A stretch of DNA of 64,000 nucleotides from NCBI GenBank assembly GCA_003220495.1, contig QHSP01000050.1:1-64000 (forward strand), given 5' to 3'. The stretch is from Candidatus Rokuibacteriota bacterium (lineage in GTDB: Bacteria; Methylomirabilota; Methylomirabilia; Rokubacteriales; CSP1-6). Position 1 is the stretch's first letter. Every line of letters starts with the position of its first letter. A program made the position numbers and the translations under genes. This document shows positions 56,473 to 64,000 of the stretch, one piece after another. The notes beneath the pieces were generated by a model that had not been told where the DNA came from, did no database searches, and saw nothing but the letters and a program-made list of their open reading frames with translations.

Positions 56473-58289
56473 GCGCCGCCCGCCGGTCGCTGCCCCGTCG
56501 CGACGCCAGCCACCGGCGCGTCATGATCATCGCCACCTCGGTGGTGTTCGCCTTCCTCGTTCTCATCGGCCAGCTCTGGTACCTGCAGGTGCTCGAGGGC
56601 GGTCGGTTCCTCGACGCCTCGGACAAGAACCGGATCCGCACGCGTCCGATCGCCGCGCCGCGCGGCATCCTGTTCGATCGGCACGGGATGCCGCTCGTCG
56701 ACAACCGTCCGGCCTTCACGCTCTCGCTGATTCCGCGCGAGCTGCCGCGCGACGACGAGAGTCGCGACGCCGTGCTCGGCCGTGTGGCCTCGCTGCTCCA
56801 CATCCCCTATCAGGACCTGACGGACGCCGTCGCGCGCGTGCCGTCCGACTCGCTCCTCCCGGTGCGCGTGCGGCGCGGTCTCACGCTCGCGGAAGTCGCC
56901 AAGGTCGAGGAGTGGAAGCTCGAGCTGCCGGGCGTGATCACGGAAGTCGAGCCCCAGCGCGTCTATCCGACGAGCCGCTTCGCCGCGCACCTCCTCGGCT
57001 ACGTTCGCGAGGCCAACGACGAGCAGCTCAAGCAGGGTCGCTACCGGCGTGGCGAGATGGTCGGGCAGAGCGGCCTCGAGCGTTTGCTCGACGAGTACCT
57101 GCGCGGGCAGGACGGGGGCGAGCGGATCGAGGTCGACGCGATGGGCCGCCCGGTCCGTCGGGTCCAGGCGACGGAGCCGCACGCCGGAGCGCAGGTGATC
57201 ACCACGGTGGATCGCGGCATCCAGGAAGCCGCCGAGCGCGCGATGGAGGGATTGGCCGGCGCCGTCGTCGTCATGGATCCGCGCAACGGCGACGTGCTCG
57301 CGATGGTCTCCACCCCGGCCTTCGAGATCGATCGCTTCACGGGCACCATCGATCGCGACGCGTGGCTGCGCGTGGTGCAGGATCCGAACTTCCCGCTGCT
57401 GAACCGCACGATCCAGACCCAGTACGCGCCCGGGTCCGTGTTCAAGATCATCGTCGCTGCGGCCGGCCTGCAGGAGGGCAGCCTCACGCCGCTCGACCGG
57501 ACCTATTGCAACGGCGAGTTCCACCTGGGCACGGCGACATTCAAGGACTGGAAGGAAGGCGGTCACGGCACGGTCGACCTCCATCACGCGATCGCGCAGT
57601 CGTGCAACGTCTTCTTCTACGAGGCGGGCCTGAAGATCGGCGGCGGGGCGATCGTGAAGTACGCGAACGCGTTCGGATTCGGCCAGCCGACGGCGATCGA
57701 TCTGCCCGGCGAGAAGAGTGGTCTCCTGCCGCGGCCCCAGGTCGCCCGGGTCCGTCAGGGCCGGACGACGGCGTATCCGCCCGGCGAGACGGTCAACATG
57801 TCGATCGGGCAGGGGACCGTGCTCGTCACGCCGATGCAGGTGGCGCGGTTCATGGCCGCCGTCGCCAACGGCGGCGTTCTCTGGCGACCACGGCTCGTGC
57901 AGCGGGTCGAGCGCCCGGATCGGGTCGTCTGGAGCGATCAAGGGCAGGTCGCCGGCCACGCCGAGCTCTCGCCGGTGGTGTGGGCGTTCCTCCGCCAGAG
58001 CCTCTGGGCGGTCGTGAACGACAACGGAACGGGCGCGGCGGCGCGGATTCCCGGGCTCGACATCGCCGGGAAGACCGGGACGGCGCAGATGATCGCCAAG
58101 TCCAAGGCCGAGAAGGGCCAGGACCACGCGTGGTTCGCGGCGTTTGCGCCCGCGAAGGCGCCCGAGGTGGTCGTCGTCGTGCTCGTGGAGCGAGGCGGTA
58201 AGGGCGGCCAGGTCGCGGCGCCCATCGCGAAGAAAATCCTGAATGCGATCTTCTTCGAGAAGATCGCCGCGGTGGAGATCGCGGGCTAG
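56469..58289 (+). CDS. mrdA: Penicillin-binding protein 2 (peptidoglycan DD-transpeptidase)
   Basis: The 606-residue class B PBP has a transmembrane anchor (MIIATSVVFAFLVLIGQLWY), the PBP dimerisation domain (about 60-220, with RGILFDRHGMPL), and the transpeptidase domain: SXXK motif APGSVFK with Ser323, SXN motif AQSCN and KTG motif AGKTGTAQ near 535. It cross-links lateral-wall peptidoglycan together with RodA, which follows. The GTG overlaps the mreD stop; the Arg-rich leader precedes the anchor. Confidence 0.97.
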   Translation: MSAARRSLPRRDASHRRVMIIATSVVFAFLVLIGQLWYLQVLEGGRFLDASDKNRIRTRPIAAPRGILFDRHGMPLVDNRPAFTLSLIPRELPRDDESRDAVLGRVASLLHIPYQDLTDAVARVPSDSLLPVRVRRGLTLAEVAKVEEWKLELPGVITEVEPQRVYPTSRFAAHLLGYVREANDEQLKQGRYRRGEMVGQSGLERLLDEYLRGQDGGERIEVDAMGRPVRRVQATEPHAGAQVITTVDRGIQEAAERAMEGLAGAVVVMDPRNGDVLAMVSTPAFEIDRFTGTIDRDAWLRVVQDPNFPLLNRTIQTQYAPGSVFKIIVAAAGLQEGSLTPLDRTYCNGEFHLGTATFKDWKEGGHGTVDLHHAIAQSCNVFFYEAGLKIGGGAIVKYANAFGFGQPTAIDLPGEKSGLLPRPQVARVRQGRTTAYPPGETVNMSIGQGTVLVTPMQVARFMAAVANGGVLWRPRLVQRVERPDRVVWSDQGQVAGHAELSPVVWAFLRQSLWAVVNDNGTGAAARIPGLDIAGKTGTAQMIAKSKAEKGQDHAWFAAFAPAKAPEVVVVVLVERGGKGGQVAAPIAKKILNAIFFEKIAAVEIAG

Positions 58290-59380
58290 TGCTGCGGATC
58301 GATCGGCGCCTGCTGCAGAACGTCGACTGGCTGCTGCTGGCGACCGCGTTCGGGCTGGTCGTGATCAGTACGGTGACGCTCGCGAGCCTCCACGTCGGCC
58401 GGGCGGGTGGCAGCGTCGTCGTGCGCCAGCTCGTCTGGTTCGCCCTCGGCCTCCTCGTCATGGTCTTCCTGGCCAGCCTCGATACCCGCAGGCTCGTTCG
58501 CGCCGCGCCGGCGCTGTACCTCCTCGGCCTCGTCGGCCTGGCCTCGGTCTTCCTGCTGGGACGAACCGTGTCGGGCGCTCGGCGGTGGGTCGTTTGGGGT
58601 CCACTCTCCGTGCAGCCGTCCGAGCTCTTCAAGATATGCTTCCTGCTCATGATGGTCTGGGCGTTGACGTCCCGCTGGGCGCAGCCGGTGGGCAAGCTCA
58701 CCCTGGCCATGATGCTTCCGATCGTGGCGGTACCGGTCGCGCTGATCATCAAGCAGCCCGACCTCGGCACCGCCCTGCTGCTCGTTCCGGTGCTGGTGAT
58801 CCTCCTGATCGGCGCCGGTGTGCGCCTCAAGCTTCTCGGGGGTCTGGCCCTCGTGTCGCTGTCGGCGCTGCCGCTCGCCTGGCTGGCGCTGAAGGAATAC
58901 CAGCGAGAACGGATTCTCGTCTTCCTGGACCCGTTTCGCGATCCGCTCGGGAGCGCGTACAACGTGATCCAGGCGAAGATCGCGATTGGATCGGGCCAGC
59001 TCCTGGGCAAGGGCGTGGCCGGCGCAACGCAGAGCCGGCTGGCCTTTCTCCCGGAGCGTCACACGGATTTCATCTTCGCCGTATTCGCCGAGATGTGGGG
59101 GTTCGTCGGCTGTCTCGTCCTGCTGCTGTGTTATGTCTTGCTCCTCCTGCGGGGCTTCGACATCGCGGCGACCGCGCGCGAGCCGGTAGGCCGGCTCCTG
59201 GCGCTGGGCGCCACGTCGCTGTTGGCGGCGCAGGTCTTGATCAACGTCGGGATGGTGACCGGGCTTCTGCCTGTCGTTGGGATCCCGCTACCGCTGATGA
59301 GCTACGGTGGCTCCTCGATGGTCGCCTCCTTCATGACGCTGGGCCTCCTCCTTTCGGTCCGAATGCGGCAGTTCCAATGA
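58289..59380 (+). CDS. rodA: Rod shape-determining protein RodA (SEDS glycosyltransferase)
   Basis: This 363-residue SEDS polymerase has ten hydrophobic helices. Family features are RWVVWGPLSVQPSELFKICF near 95, KQPDLGTALLLVPVLVI near 154 with the conserved Asp, FLPERHTDFIFAVFAEMWG near 251 and the end PLPLMSYGGSSMVASFMTLG. It polymerises glycan strands with PBP2. GTG overlaps the last base of the mrdA stop. Confidence 0.97.
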   Translation: MLRIDRRLLQNVDWLLLATAFGLVVISTVTLASLHVGRAGGSVVVRQLVWFALGLLVMVFLASLDTRRLVRAAPALYLLGLVGLASVFLLGRTVSGARRWVVWGPLSVQPSELFKICFLLMMVWALTSRWAQPVGKLTLAMMLPIVAVPVALIIKQPDLGTALLLVPVLVILLIGAGVRLKLLGGLALVSLSALPLAWLALKEYQRERILVFLDPFRDPLGSAYNVIQAKIAIGSGQLLGKGVAGATQSRLAFLPERHTDFIFAVFAEMWGFVGCLVLLLCYVLLLLRGFDIAATAREPVGRLLALGATSLLAAQVLINVGMVTGLLPVVGIPLPLMSYGGSSMVASFMTLGLLLSVRMRQFQ

Positions 59381-59434
59381 GACACGGTCGACGCGGATGT
59401 AGGGCGCGGGCCGCCGTGTCGGCGAGGTGCTGCC

Positions 59435-60976
59435 GTGCGCAAACGGATCGTCGTCAATGCGGGCCTCACCGAAACCCGAGTCGGAGTTCAGGAGGGTAAT
59501 CTCCTCACCGAGCTCTATCTGGAGCGGCACCGGCACCGCTCGATCGTGGGGAGCGTCTACAAGGGGGTCGTGACGAACGTCCTGCCGGGCATGCAGGCGG
59601 CGTTCGTCGACATCGGGCTCGCGAAGGACGCCTTCCTCTACGCCGGTGACTACACGACCAACCTCGGCGACCTCGCGGGCGCGATGCTCGCGGGCGGCGG
59701 CGAGGAAGGCGACGTCGATCTCGACGTCGAAGAGCTCGAGCCGCGCCGCGAGACCGCGCCGATCGAGGACCTCCTCCAGAAGAACCAGACGGTGCTCGTG
59801 CAAGTCTCGAAGGAATCGCTCGGGACCAAGGGCGCCCGGATCACGTCGTTCATCTCGCTCCCCGGGCGCTATCTCGTCTACATGCCGCAGGCGCGCCACG
59901 TCGGGGTCTCGCGCCGCATCCGCGACGACCGCGAGCGCGAGCGGCTGCGCGCCGCGCTGCGCTCGGTGAGCCTGCCGCCGGGCGGCTTTATCTTGAGGAC
60001 GAATGCCGAGGGCAAGAGCGAGAGCGAATTCGCCGCCGACGTCGAGTTCCTGACGCGCCTGTGGGCGCAGATCCAGGCGCGTTTCGAGCAGGCGCCGGCG
60101 CCGGCGGTCCTGCACGAGGAAGGCGACCTCACCTTCCGGGTCGTGCGCGATCTGTTCTCGCCGGAGGTCGACGAGTTCGTCGTCGATTCGCGCGAGGTCT
60201 ACGACAAGTGCACCGCGTACGTCGAGGCGCTCGTACCCGCCCTCCGCGAGCGGGTGCGGCTGTGGGAAGAGCCGGCGCCGATCTTCGAGGCGCTCGGCAT
60301 CGAGAAGGACATCGAGAAGGCGCTGCGGCGCCGCGTGTGGCTCAAGTCCGGCGGCTACATCGTGATCGACCACACCGAGGCGCTCGTCTCGATCGACGTG
60401 AACACGGGCAAGTACGTCGGCAAGCGCGACTTCGAGCAGACCGTGCTCAAGATCAATCTCGAGGCGGTCGGCGAGGTCGTGCGCCAGATCCGCCTGCGCG
60501 ATCTCGGCGGGATCATCATCATCGACTTCATCGACATGGAGTCGGCGGAGCACCGCGAGCAGGTGTACCGCGCGCTCAAGCGCGCGCTGGCCGAAGACAA
60601 GGCACGCACGAACGTGCTCGAGATCTCCGAGCTGGGTCTGGTCGAGATGACGCGCAAGCGCGTGCGCCAGGACCTCCGCTCGTTGCTCTCGGTCGTGTGC
60701 CCGACCTGCAAGGGGAGCGGCATCACGAAATCGGACGTCACCATCGCCGCCGAGATCTTCCGCGCCGCCCAGGCCAAGGCCGCCACGGCGGGAGACGGCA
60801 ACGGCCGGGACGTCGTGATCCGCGTCCATCCGGACCTGGCGCGCTACTTCGAGGGCGACGGTCAGGAAGGTCTGGAGCGGCTCTCGCGGGCGCTCGACCG
60901 CAAGATCACGATCCAGCCGAACTTCGCCGAGCGCGAAGGCTACGAGGTGAGGCTGCGCGGCGGCGCGCCGCAGTGA
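59435..60976 (+). CDS. rng: Ribonuclease G
   Basis: This 513-residue RNase E/G family endonuclease processes 16S rRNA and mRNAs. It begins MRKRIVVNAGLTETRVGVQE, then an S1 domain (GSVYKGVVTNVLPGMQAAFVD), and the catalytic site ALVSIDVNTGKYVG and IIIIDFIDME with its two Asp residues. The zinc link CPTCKGSG is near 424. It lacks the C-terminal scaffold of RNase E. It follows the mre operon, its usual neighbour, with GTG 54 bases after rodA. An acidic insert (EEGDVDLDVEELE) splits the S1 domain. Confidence 0.97.
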   Translation: MRKRIVVNAGLTETRVGVQEGNLLTELYLERHRHRSIVGSVYKGVVTNVLPGMQAAFVDIGLAKDAFLYAGDYTTNLGDLAGAMLAGGGEEGDVDLDVEELEPRRETAPIEDLLQKNQTVLVQVSKESLGTKGARITSFISLPGRYLVYMPQARHVGVSRRIRDDRERERLRAALRSVSLPPGGFILRTNAEGKSESEFAADVEFLTRLWAQIQARFEQAPAPAVLHEEGDLTFRVVRDLFSPEVDEFVVDSREVYDKCTAYVEALVPALRERVRLWEEPAPIFEALGIEKDIEKALRRRVWLKSGGYIVIDHTEALVSIDVNTGKYVGKRDFEQTVLKINLEAVGEVVRQIRLRDLGGIIIIDFIDMESAEHREQVYRALKRALAEDKARTNVLEISELGLVEMTRKRVRQDLRSLLSVVCPTCKGSGITKSDVTIAAEIFRAAQAKAATAGDGNGRDVVIRVHPDLARYFEGDGQEGLERLSRALDRKITIQPNFAEREGYEVRLRGGAPQ

Positions 60977-60983
60977 GCCGCTG

Positions 60984-61337
60984 ATGGCCAAGCAGCGGCC
61001 GTCACGCATCAGCCAGGCCAGGCTGGTCGGCGACCTGAAGCTCGCCGCCAAGCGCGGCGACCGGACGGCGCTGGCGCTGGCGCTCGACCAGATGCGCACC
61101 CTGGCCCATTCGCCCCGCTACTGGGAGAAATACCTGTCGCTCCTGTCCAATCCGCTGGCCCGCCTCGTCGACCTGCTCGTGATCAAGCAGGGCGACCGGA
61201 TCGCCTATCAGAAGGGATGGAAGCTTTCGCGTCCGCAGCCGGCCAAGCCGAAAGCCGGAGGCAAAGGCGCCAAGGCACGCGCGGCGGGCCGGCGGCGGGC
61301 GTCCACGGCCGAGCAGCCCTCCCTGTTCGACGTCTGA
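60984..61337 (+). CDS. Small basic hypothetical protein
   Basis: A 117-residue protein seven bases after rng. Its first 80 residues look helical (QARLVGDLKLAAKRGDRTAL, then YWEKYLSLLSNPLARLVDLL), and the tail is rich in Lys, Arg, Ala and Pro with a terminal EQPSLFDV. EQPSLFDV-type ends can act as clamp-binding peptides (QxxLF), a possible hint of DNA association. I do not recognise a family. Confidence 0.65.
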   Translation: MAKQRPSRISQARLVGDLKLAAKRGDRTALALALDQMRTLAHSPRYWEKYLSLLSNPLARLVDLLVIKQGDRIAYQKGWKLSRPQPAKPKAGGKGAKARAAGRRRASTAEQPSLFDV

Positions 61338-61357
61338 TCGGGACGTGCTCCGTCGGG

Positions 61358-61386
61358 TTGACAGCGTAGCGCGGCGGGACGATACT
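61358..61386 (+). promoter_or_regulatory. Promoter of csoR-copA
   Basis: A perfect TTGACA (61358-61363) is separated by 17 bases from GATACT (61381-61386). The operator palindrome begins at the last base of the -10 box, so CsoR binding would block the promoter. Confidence 0.75.
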
Positions 61387-61400
61387 ACCCCCAGGGGGTA
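61386..61400 (+). promoter_or_regulatory. CsoR-type operator
   Basis: TACCCCCAGGGGGTA is a perfect 7-1-7 palindrome with the G/C-tract character of CsoR/RcnR-family operators. It lies six bases before the csoR ATG, overlapping the transcription start. Confidence 0.8.
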
Positions 61401-61405
61401 TAGGG

Positions 61406-61687
61406 ATGATCAACGAGGAGACGAAGACCAAAGTCCTCGGCCGCCTGCGCCGGATCGAGGGGCAGGTGCAGGGTCTTCAGCGGATGATCGACGGCGAGGC
61501 GTACTGCGTCGACATCCTGCTCCAGGTCTCGGCCGTTCAGGGCGCCCTCGAGCAGGTCGAGAAGCTCCTGCTCGGCCGGCACATCGAGTCGTGCGTGGCC
61601 GACGCGCTCCGCACGGGGTCGAAGAGCGAGCGCCAGCAGAAGATCGACGAGCTGCTCGACGTGTTCGCGCGGTTCCGGGGGAAGTGA
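61406..61687 (+). CDS. csoR: Copper-sensing transcriptional repressor, CsoR family
   Basis: The 93-residue all-helical repressor has the Cu(I) ligands Cys34, His59 and Cys63 (EAYCVDILLQ, then GRHIESCV) and the family helix LGRLRRIEGQVQGLQRMID. Cu(I) binding releases it from DNA. It lies directly behind its own operator, so it is autoregulated, and its stop overlaps the copA ATG. Confidence 0.93.
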   Translation: MINEETKTKVLGRLRRIEGQVQGLQRMIDGEAYCVDILLQVSAVQGALEQVEKLLLGRHIESCVADALRTGSKSERQQKIDELLDVFARFRGK

Positions 61688-64000
61688 TGGCCGACCGCCA
61701 CGCGACCGATATCGTCGCGCCGGTGCGCGGGATGCACTGCGCCGCGTGCGTCGGCAAGGTCGAGCGCGCGCTGACCTCGGTCCCCGGCGTCGATCAGGCG
61801 TCGGTGAATCTCGCGACCGAGCAGGCGACCGTGTCGTTCGATGCGGCGCTGACGAGCGTCGAGGCGCTGCAGGCGGCGGTCGCCGCCGCCGGCTACGAGC
61901 TCGCCGAGCCCCGCGCCGGCGCCGGGCCGGTCGACGCCGCCGAGCAGTCCGCGCGCGAGGCCGACCAGCGCCGCCAGCGCAATCGGCTGGTCGTCGGCGT
62001 CTTCCTCTCCGCGCCCGTGCTCCTGGGCGGAATGTCCCATCTCCTGCCGTGGGTGCCGATGGTGCTCCGCGATCCCTGGGTCCTGCTGGCGCTGACGACG
62101 CCGGTCCAGTTCTGGGTCGGCTGGCAGCTCCATCGTGGGTTCTTGCACGATCTGCGCTACCGGAACGCGTCGATGTCGACCCTCGTCTCGGTCGGAACGA
62201 ACGCGGCGTACTTCTTCAGCGTCGCGGTGACGCTCTGGCCGCACGCGTTTCCGCAGCACGGGGCGATGACCTACTTCGACGTGAGTGCGGTCGTCATCAC
62301 GCTGGTCGTGCTCGGGCGCTGGCTCGAGGCGCGCGCGCGCGGACGGACCTCGGAGGCGATCCGTCGACTGGTGAGTCTCGCCCCGCGGACCGCGCGGGTC
62401 GTCCGCGACGGCGCCGAGGTCGACGTGCCAACGGCCGACGTGCAGGTCGGCGACTTCGTCCGCATTCGCCCGGGCGAGCGAGTCCCCGTCGACGGGGTCG
62501 TCACCGAGGGCACCTCCACGATCGACGAGTCGATGCTGACCGGCGAGAGCCTGCCCGTCGAGAAAACGCCGGAGTCAAAGGTTTTGGCGGGCACCGTCAA
62601 CCGGACCGGAAGCTTCATCTTTCGGGCCGCGCGCGTGGGCAGCGAGACCACGCTGGCGCGGATCGTCAAGCTCGTCGCGGACGCGCAGGGCTCGCGCGCG
62701 CCCATCCAGCGGCTCGCCGATCGGGTTGCCGCGATCTTCGTCCCGATCGTGCTCGGGATCGCCGCGTTGACGTTCCTCGCGTGGTGGGCCTTCGGCCCCG
62801 CGCCGTCGGTGCTCTACGCGCTCACCAGCGCGGTGGCCGTTCTCGTGATCGCGTGCCCCTGCGCCATGGGGCTGGCGACGCCGACGGCGATCATGGTCGC
62901 CACGGGCCGCGGCGCCGAGCTCGGGATCCTGGTCAAGAACGCGACCGCGCTCGAGCTGCTCGATCGCGTGAACACGATCGTGTTCGACAAGACCGGCACG
63001 CTCACGGTCGGCCGCCTCGTGGTCACCAATGCAATCACCAAGGCCGGCGACGGAGTCGCCGCCGACGAGATGCTGGCGCTCGCGGCGGCCGTCGAGCAGG
63101 GCTCGGAGCATCCGCTGGGCGCGGCGATCGTGGCGCGCGCCAAGGAGCGCGGCCTGGCGCTTCCGCCGATCAGCGAATTCACGACGGTGCCGGGCCAGGG
63201 GATCGATGCGATGACGTCCGACGGCCGGGTCCTTCTCGGCAACCGCACGCTGATGGACGCTCGGGGCGTCGACGTCGAAGCGCTCAGCCGGCGGGCGCTA
63301 GCGCTCGCCTCGGAAGGCAAGACCGTGATTTATCTGGCCCTCGGCGGACGGGCGCTTGGCGTCATCGCCGTCGCCGACGAGCTGAAGCCGGAGGCGCCAG
63401 AGGCGATCGCGGCCCTCACGCGGCGAGGCATCGACGTCACGATGCTCACCGGCGACGCGCGGCCGACCGCCGAGGCGGTCGCCGCCCGCGCCGGCGTGAC
63501 GCGCGTGCTCGCCGAAGTCCTGCCCGAGGACAAGGCCCGCGAGATCGGCAAGCTGCAGGAAGAAGGCCGTCGTGTCGCGATGGTGGGCGACGGCATCAAC
63601 GACGCGCCGGCGCTCGCCCGCGCGGACGTCGGGATCGCGATGGGCTCCGGCACCGACGTGGCGATCGAGGCCGCCGACGTGACCCTGGTCCGCAGCGACC
63701 TGCGTGGCGTCGTAGCCGCCGTCGATCTCTCGCGCCGGACCATTCGCATCATCAAGGAGAATCTGGTCTGGGCGTTCGGGTACAACGTCGTGTTGATTCC
63801 GGTGGCGGCGGGCGTGCTCTACCCGATCTGGGGCGTCCTCCTCTCGCCGATCCTGGCCGGCGCCGCGATGGCGTTCTCGTCGGTGTCGGTGGTCACGAAC
63901 AGTCTCAGGCTCAAGACGTGGCAGAGCGAGGTCGGCGCCGAGTCGGCGCGGGCCGCGCTCGTCGACGCGAACGGAGGCCAAGCGATGGCCGTCGATCCCG
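61687..64000 (+). CDS. copA: Copper-exporting P1B-type ATPase (3'-truncated by the window)
   Basis: The visible 771 residues have an N-terminal heavy-metal domain with GMHCAACVGK (Cys18, Cys21), eight predicted helices, the actuator TGES, the metal site CPC near 390, the phosphorylation site DKTGTLT with Asp434, and GDGINDAPAL. The C-terminal helices carry GYNVVLIP and MAFSSVSVVTN. These identify a Cu(I)-pumping CopA that exports copper from the cytoplasm. ATG overlaps the csoR stop. The window ends before the stop codon; ATG within GGQAMAVDP near the end is internal. Confidence 0.95.
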   Translation, partial: MADRHATDIVAPVRGMHCAACVGKVERALTSVPGVDQASVNLATEQATVSFDAALTSVEALQAAVAAAGYELAEPRAGAGPVDAAEQSAREADQRRQRNRLVVGVFLSAPVLLGGMSHLLPWVPMVLRDPWVLLALTTPVQFWVGWQLHRGFLHDLRYRNASMSTLVSVGTNAAYFFSVAVTLWPHAFPQHGAMTYFDVSAVVITLVVLGRWLEARARGRTSEAIRRLVSLAPRTARVVRDGAEVDVPTADVQVGDFVRIRPGERVPVDGVVTEGTSTIDESMLTGESLPVEKTPESKVLAGTVNRTGSFIFRAARVGSETTLARIVKLVADAQGSRAPIQRLADRVAAIFVPIVLGIAALTFLAWWAFGPAPSVLYALTSAVAVLVIACPCAMGLATPTAIMVATGRGAELGILVKNATALELLDRVNTIVFDKTGTLTVGRLVVTNAITKAGDGVAADEMLALAAAVEQGSEHPLGAAIVARAKERGLALPPISEFTTVPGQGIDAMTSDGRVLLGNRTLMDARGVDVEALSRRALALASEGKTVIYLALGGRALGVIAVADELKPEAPEAIAALTRRGIDVTMLTGDARPTAEAVAARAGVTRVLAEVLPEDKAREIGKLQEEGRRVAMVGDGINDAPALARADVGIAMGSGTDVAIEAADVTLVRSDLRGVVAAVDLSRRTIRIIKENLVWAFGYNVVLIPVAAGVLYPIWGVLLSPILAGAAMAFSSVSVVTNSLRLKTWQSEVGAESARAALVDANGGQAMAVDP

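Noticed and set aside
59288-61099. Long open frames antisense to rng, dppC, helicase and mreB genes
   Set aside because: They are a GC-rich codon-bias effect: each lies opposite a gene with clear domains and shows no ribosome site or family motifs.

Overview
The window is a GC-rich bacterial chromosome segment (about two-thirds G+C by eye), densely packed with genes that are mostly start-stop overlapped. The gene set points to a Gram-negative bacterium: an outer-membrane-type lipoprotein gene, mreBCD-mrdA-rodA, a type IV pilin and rpoD. Family resemblances of several hypothetical proteins suggest the Rokubacteria/Methylomirabilota (NC10-like) or a neighbouring uncultured lineage. That placement is inference from memory, not from a database search. 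No prophage, CRISPR array, insertion sequence or transposase was seen; the only mobile-looking DNA is small palindromic elements.

Layout. 1-9.7 kb: a putative flavin monooxygenase with an undescribed partner, an orphan mreB downstream of a membrane hybrid histidine kinase, small exported hypotheticals and a TVP38-type membrane protein. 9.7-18.7 kb: a type IV pilin, then (minus strand) an extended macromolecular-synthesis cluster read in the order rpsU, mutS2, dnaG, rpoD, tRNA(CAU), zinc-ribbon protein, rnhA, rnpB. 18.8-26.4 kb: a Na+/H+ antiporter-like gene, then on the minus strand a DciA-TPR in-frame fusion, a LolB-like lipoprotein, ispE, tRNA-Gln, prs, rplY and pth. 26.4-34.7 kb: an RlmD-type methyltransferase, dppB/dppC-type permeases, VanZ, and an mrfA/mrfB (yprA/yprB) DNA-repair pair. 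34.7-41.1 kb: a 2-hydroxyacid dehydrogenase, then groES-groEL under a perfect CIRCE, then rpsF-ssb-rpsR-rplI and dnaB. 41.1-50.2 kb: a KimA-like transporter, MBL hydrolase, AlkA glycosylase, DUF971, MFS transporter, PPOX protein, ABC-F ATPase, HNH protein and ComEA-like protein. 50.2-52.5 kb: a structured intergenic region followed by a cold-shock trio csp-rhlE-csp. 52.6-64 kb: an uncharacterised enzyme-like gene, the complete mreB-mreC-mreD-mrdA-rodA-rng shape operon, and a csoR-copA copper operon that runs off the window.

How it works together. Most of the window is housekeeping: replication and transcription initiation (dnaG, rpoD, dnaB, ssb, dciA), ribosome and RNA processing (rpsU, rpsF, rpsR, rplI, rplY, pth, rnpB, rng, rlmD), cell-shape control (two mreB paralogues) and stress responses with visible control sites (CIRCE for heat, structured leaders for cold, a CsoR-like operator for copper).

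The unusual signals are: a perfect 40-bp inverted repeat embedded in frame in mutS2; apparent non-AUG starts for rpsR (AUU) and rpsF (CUG); the DciA-TPR lipoprotein fusion; a remnant-like copy of the 16S rRNA 3' end lying on top of a highly structured, terminator-ended RNA candidate; and a three-copy dispersed palindromic repeat.
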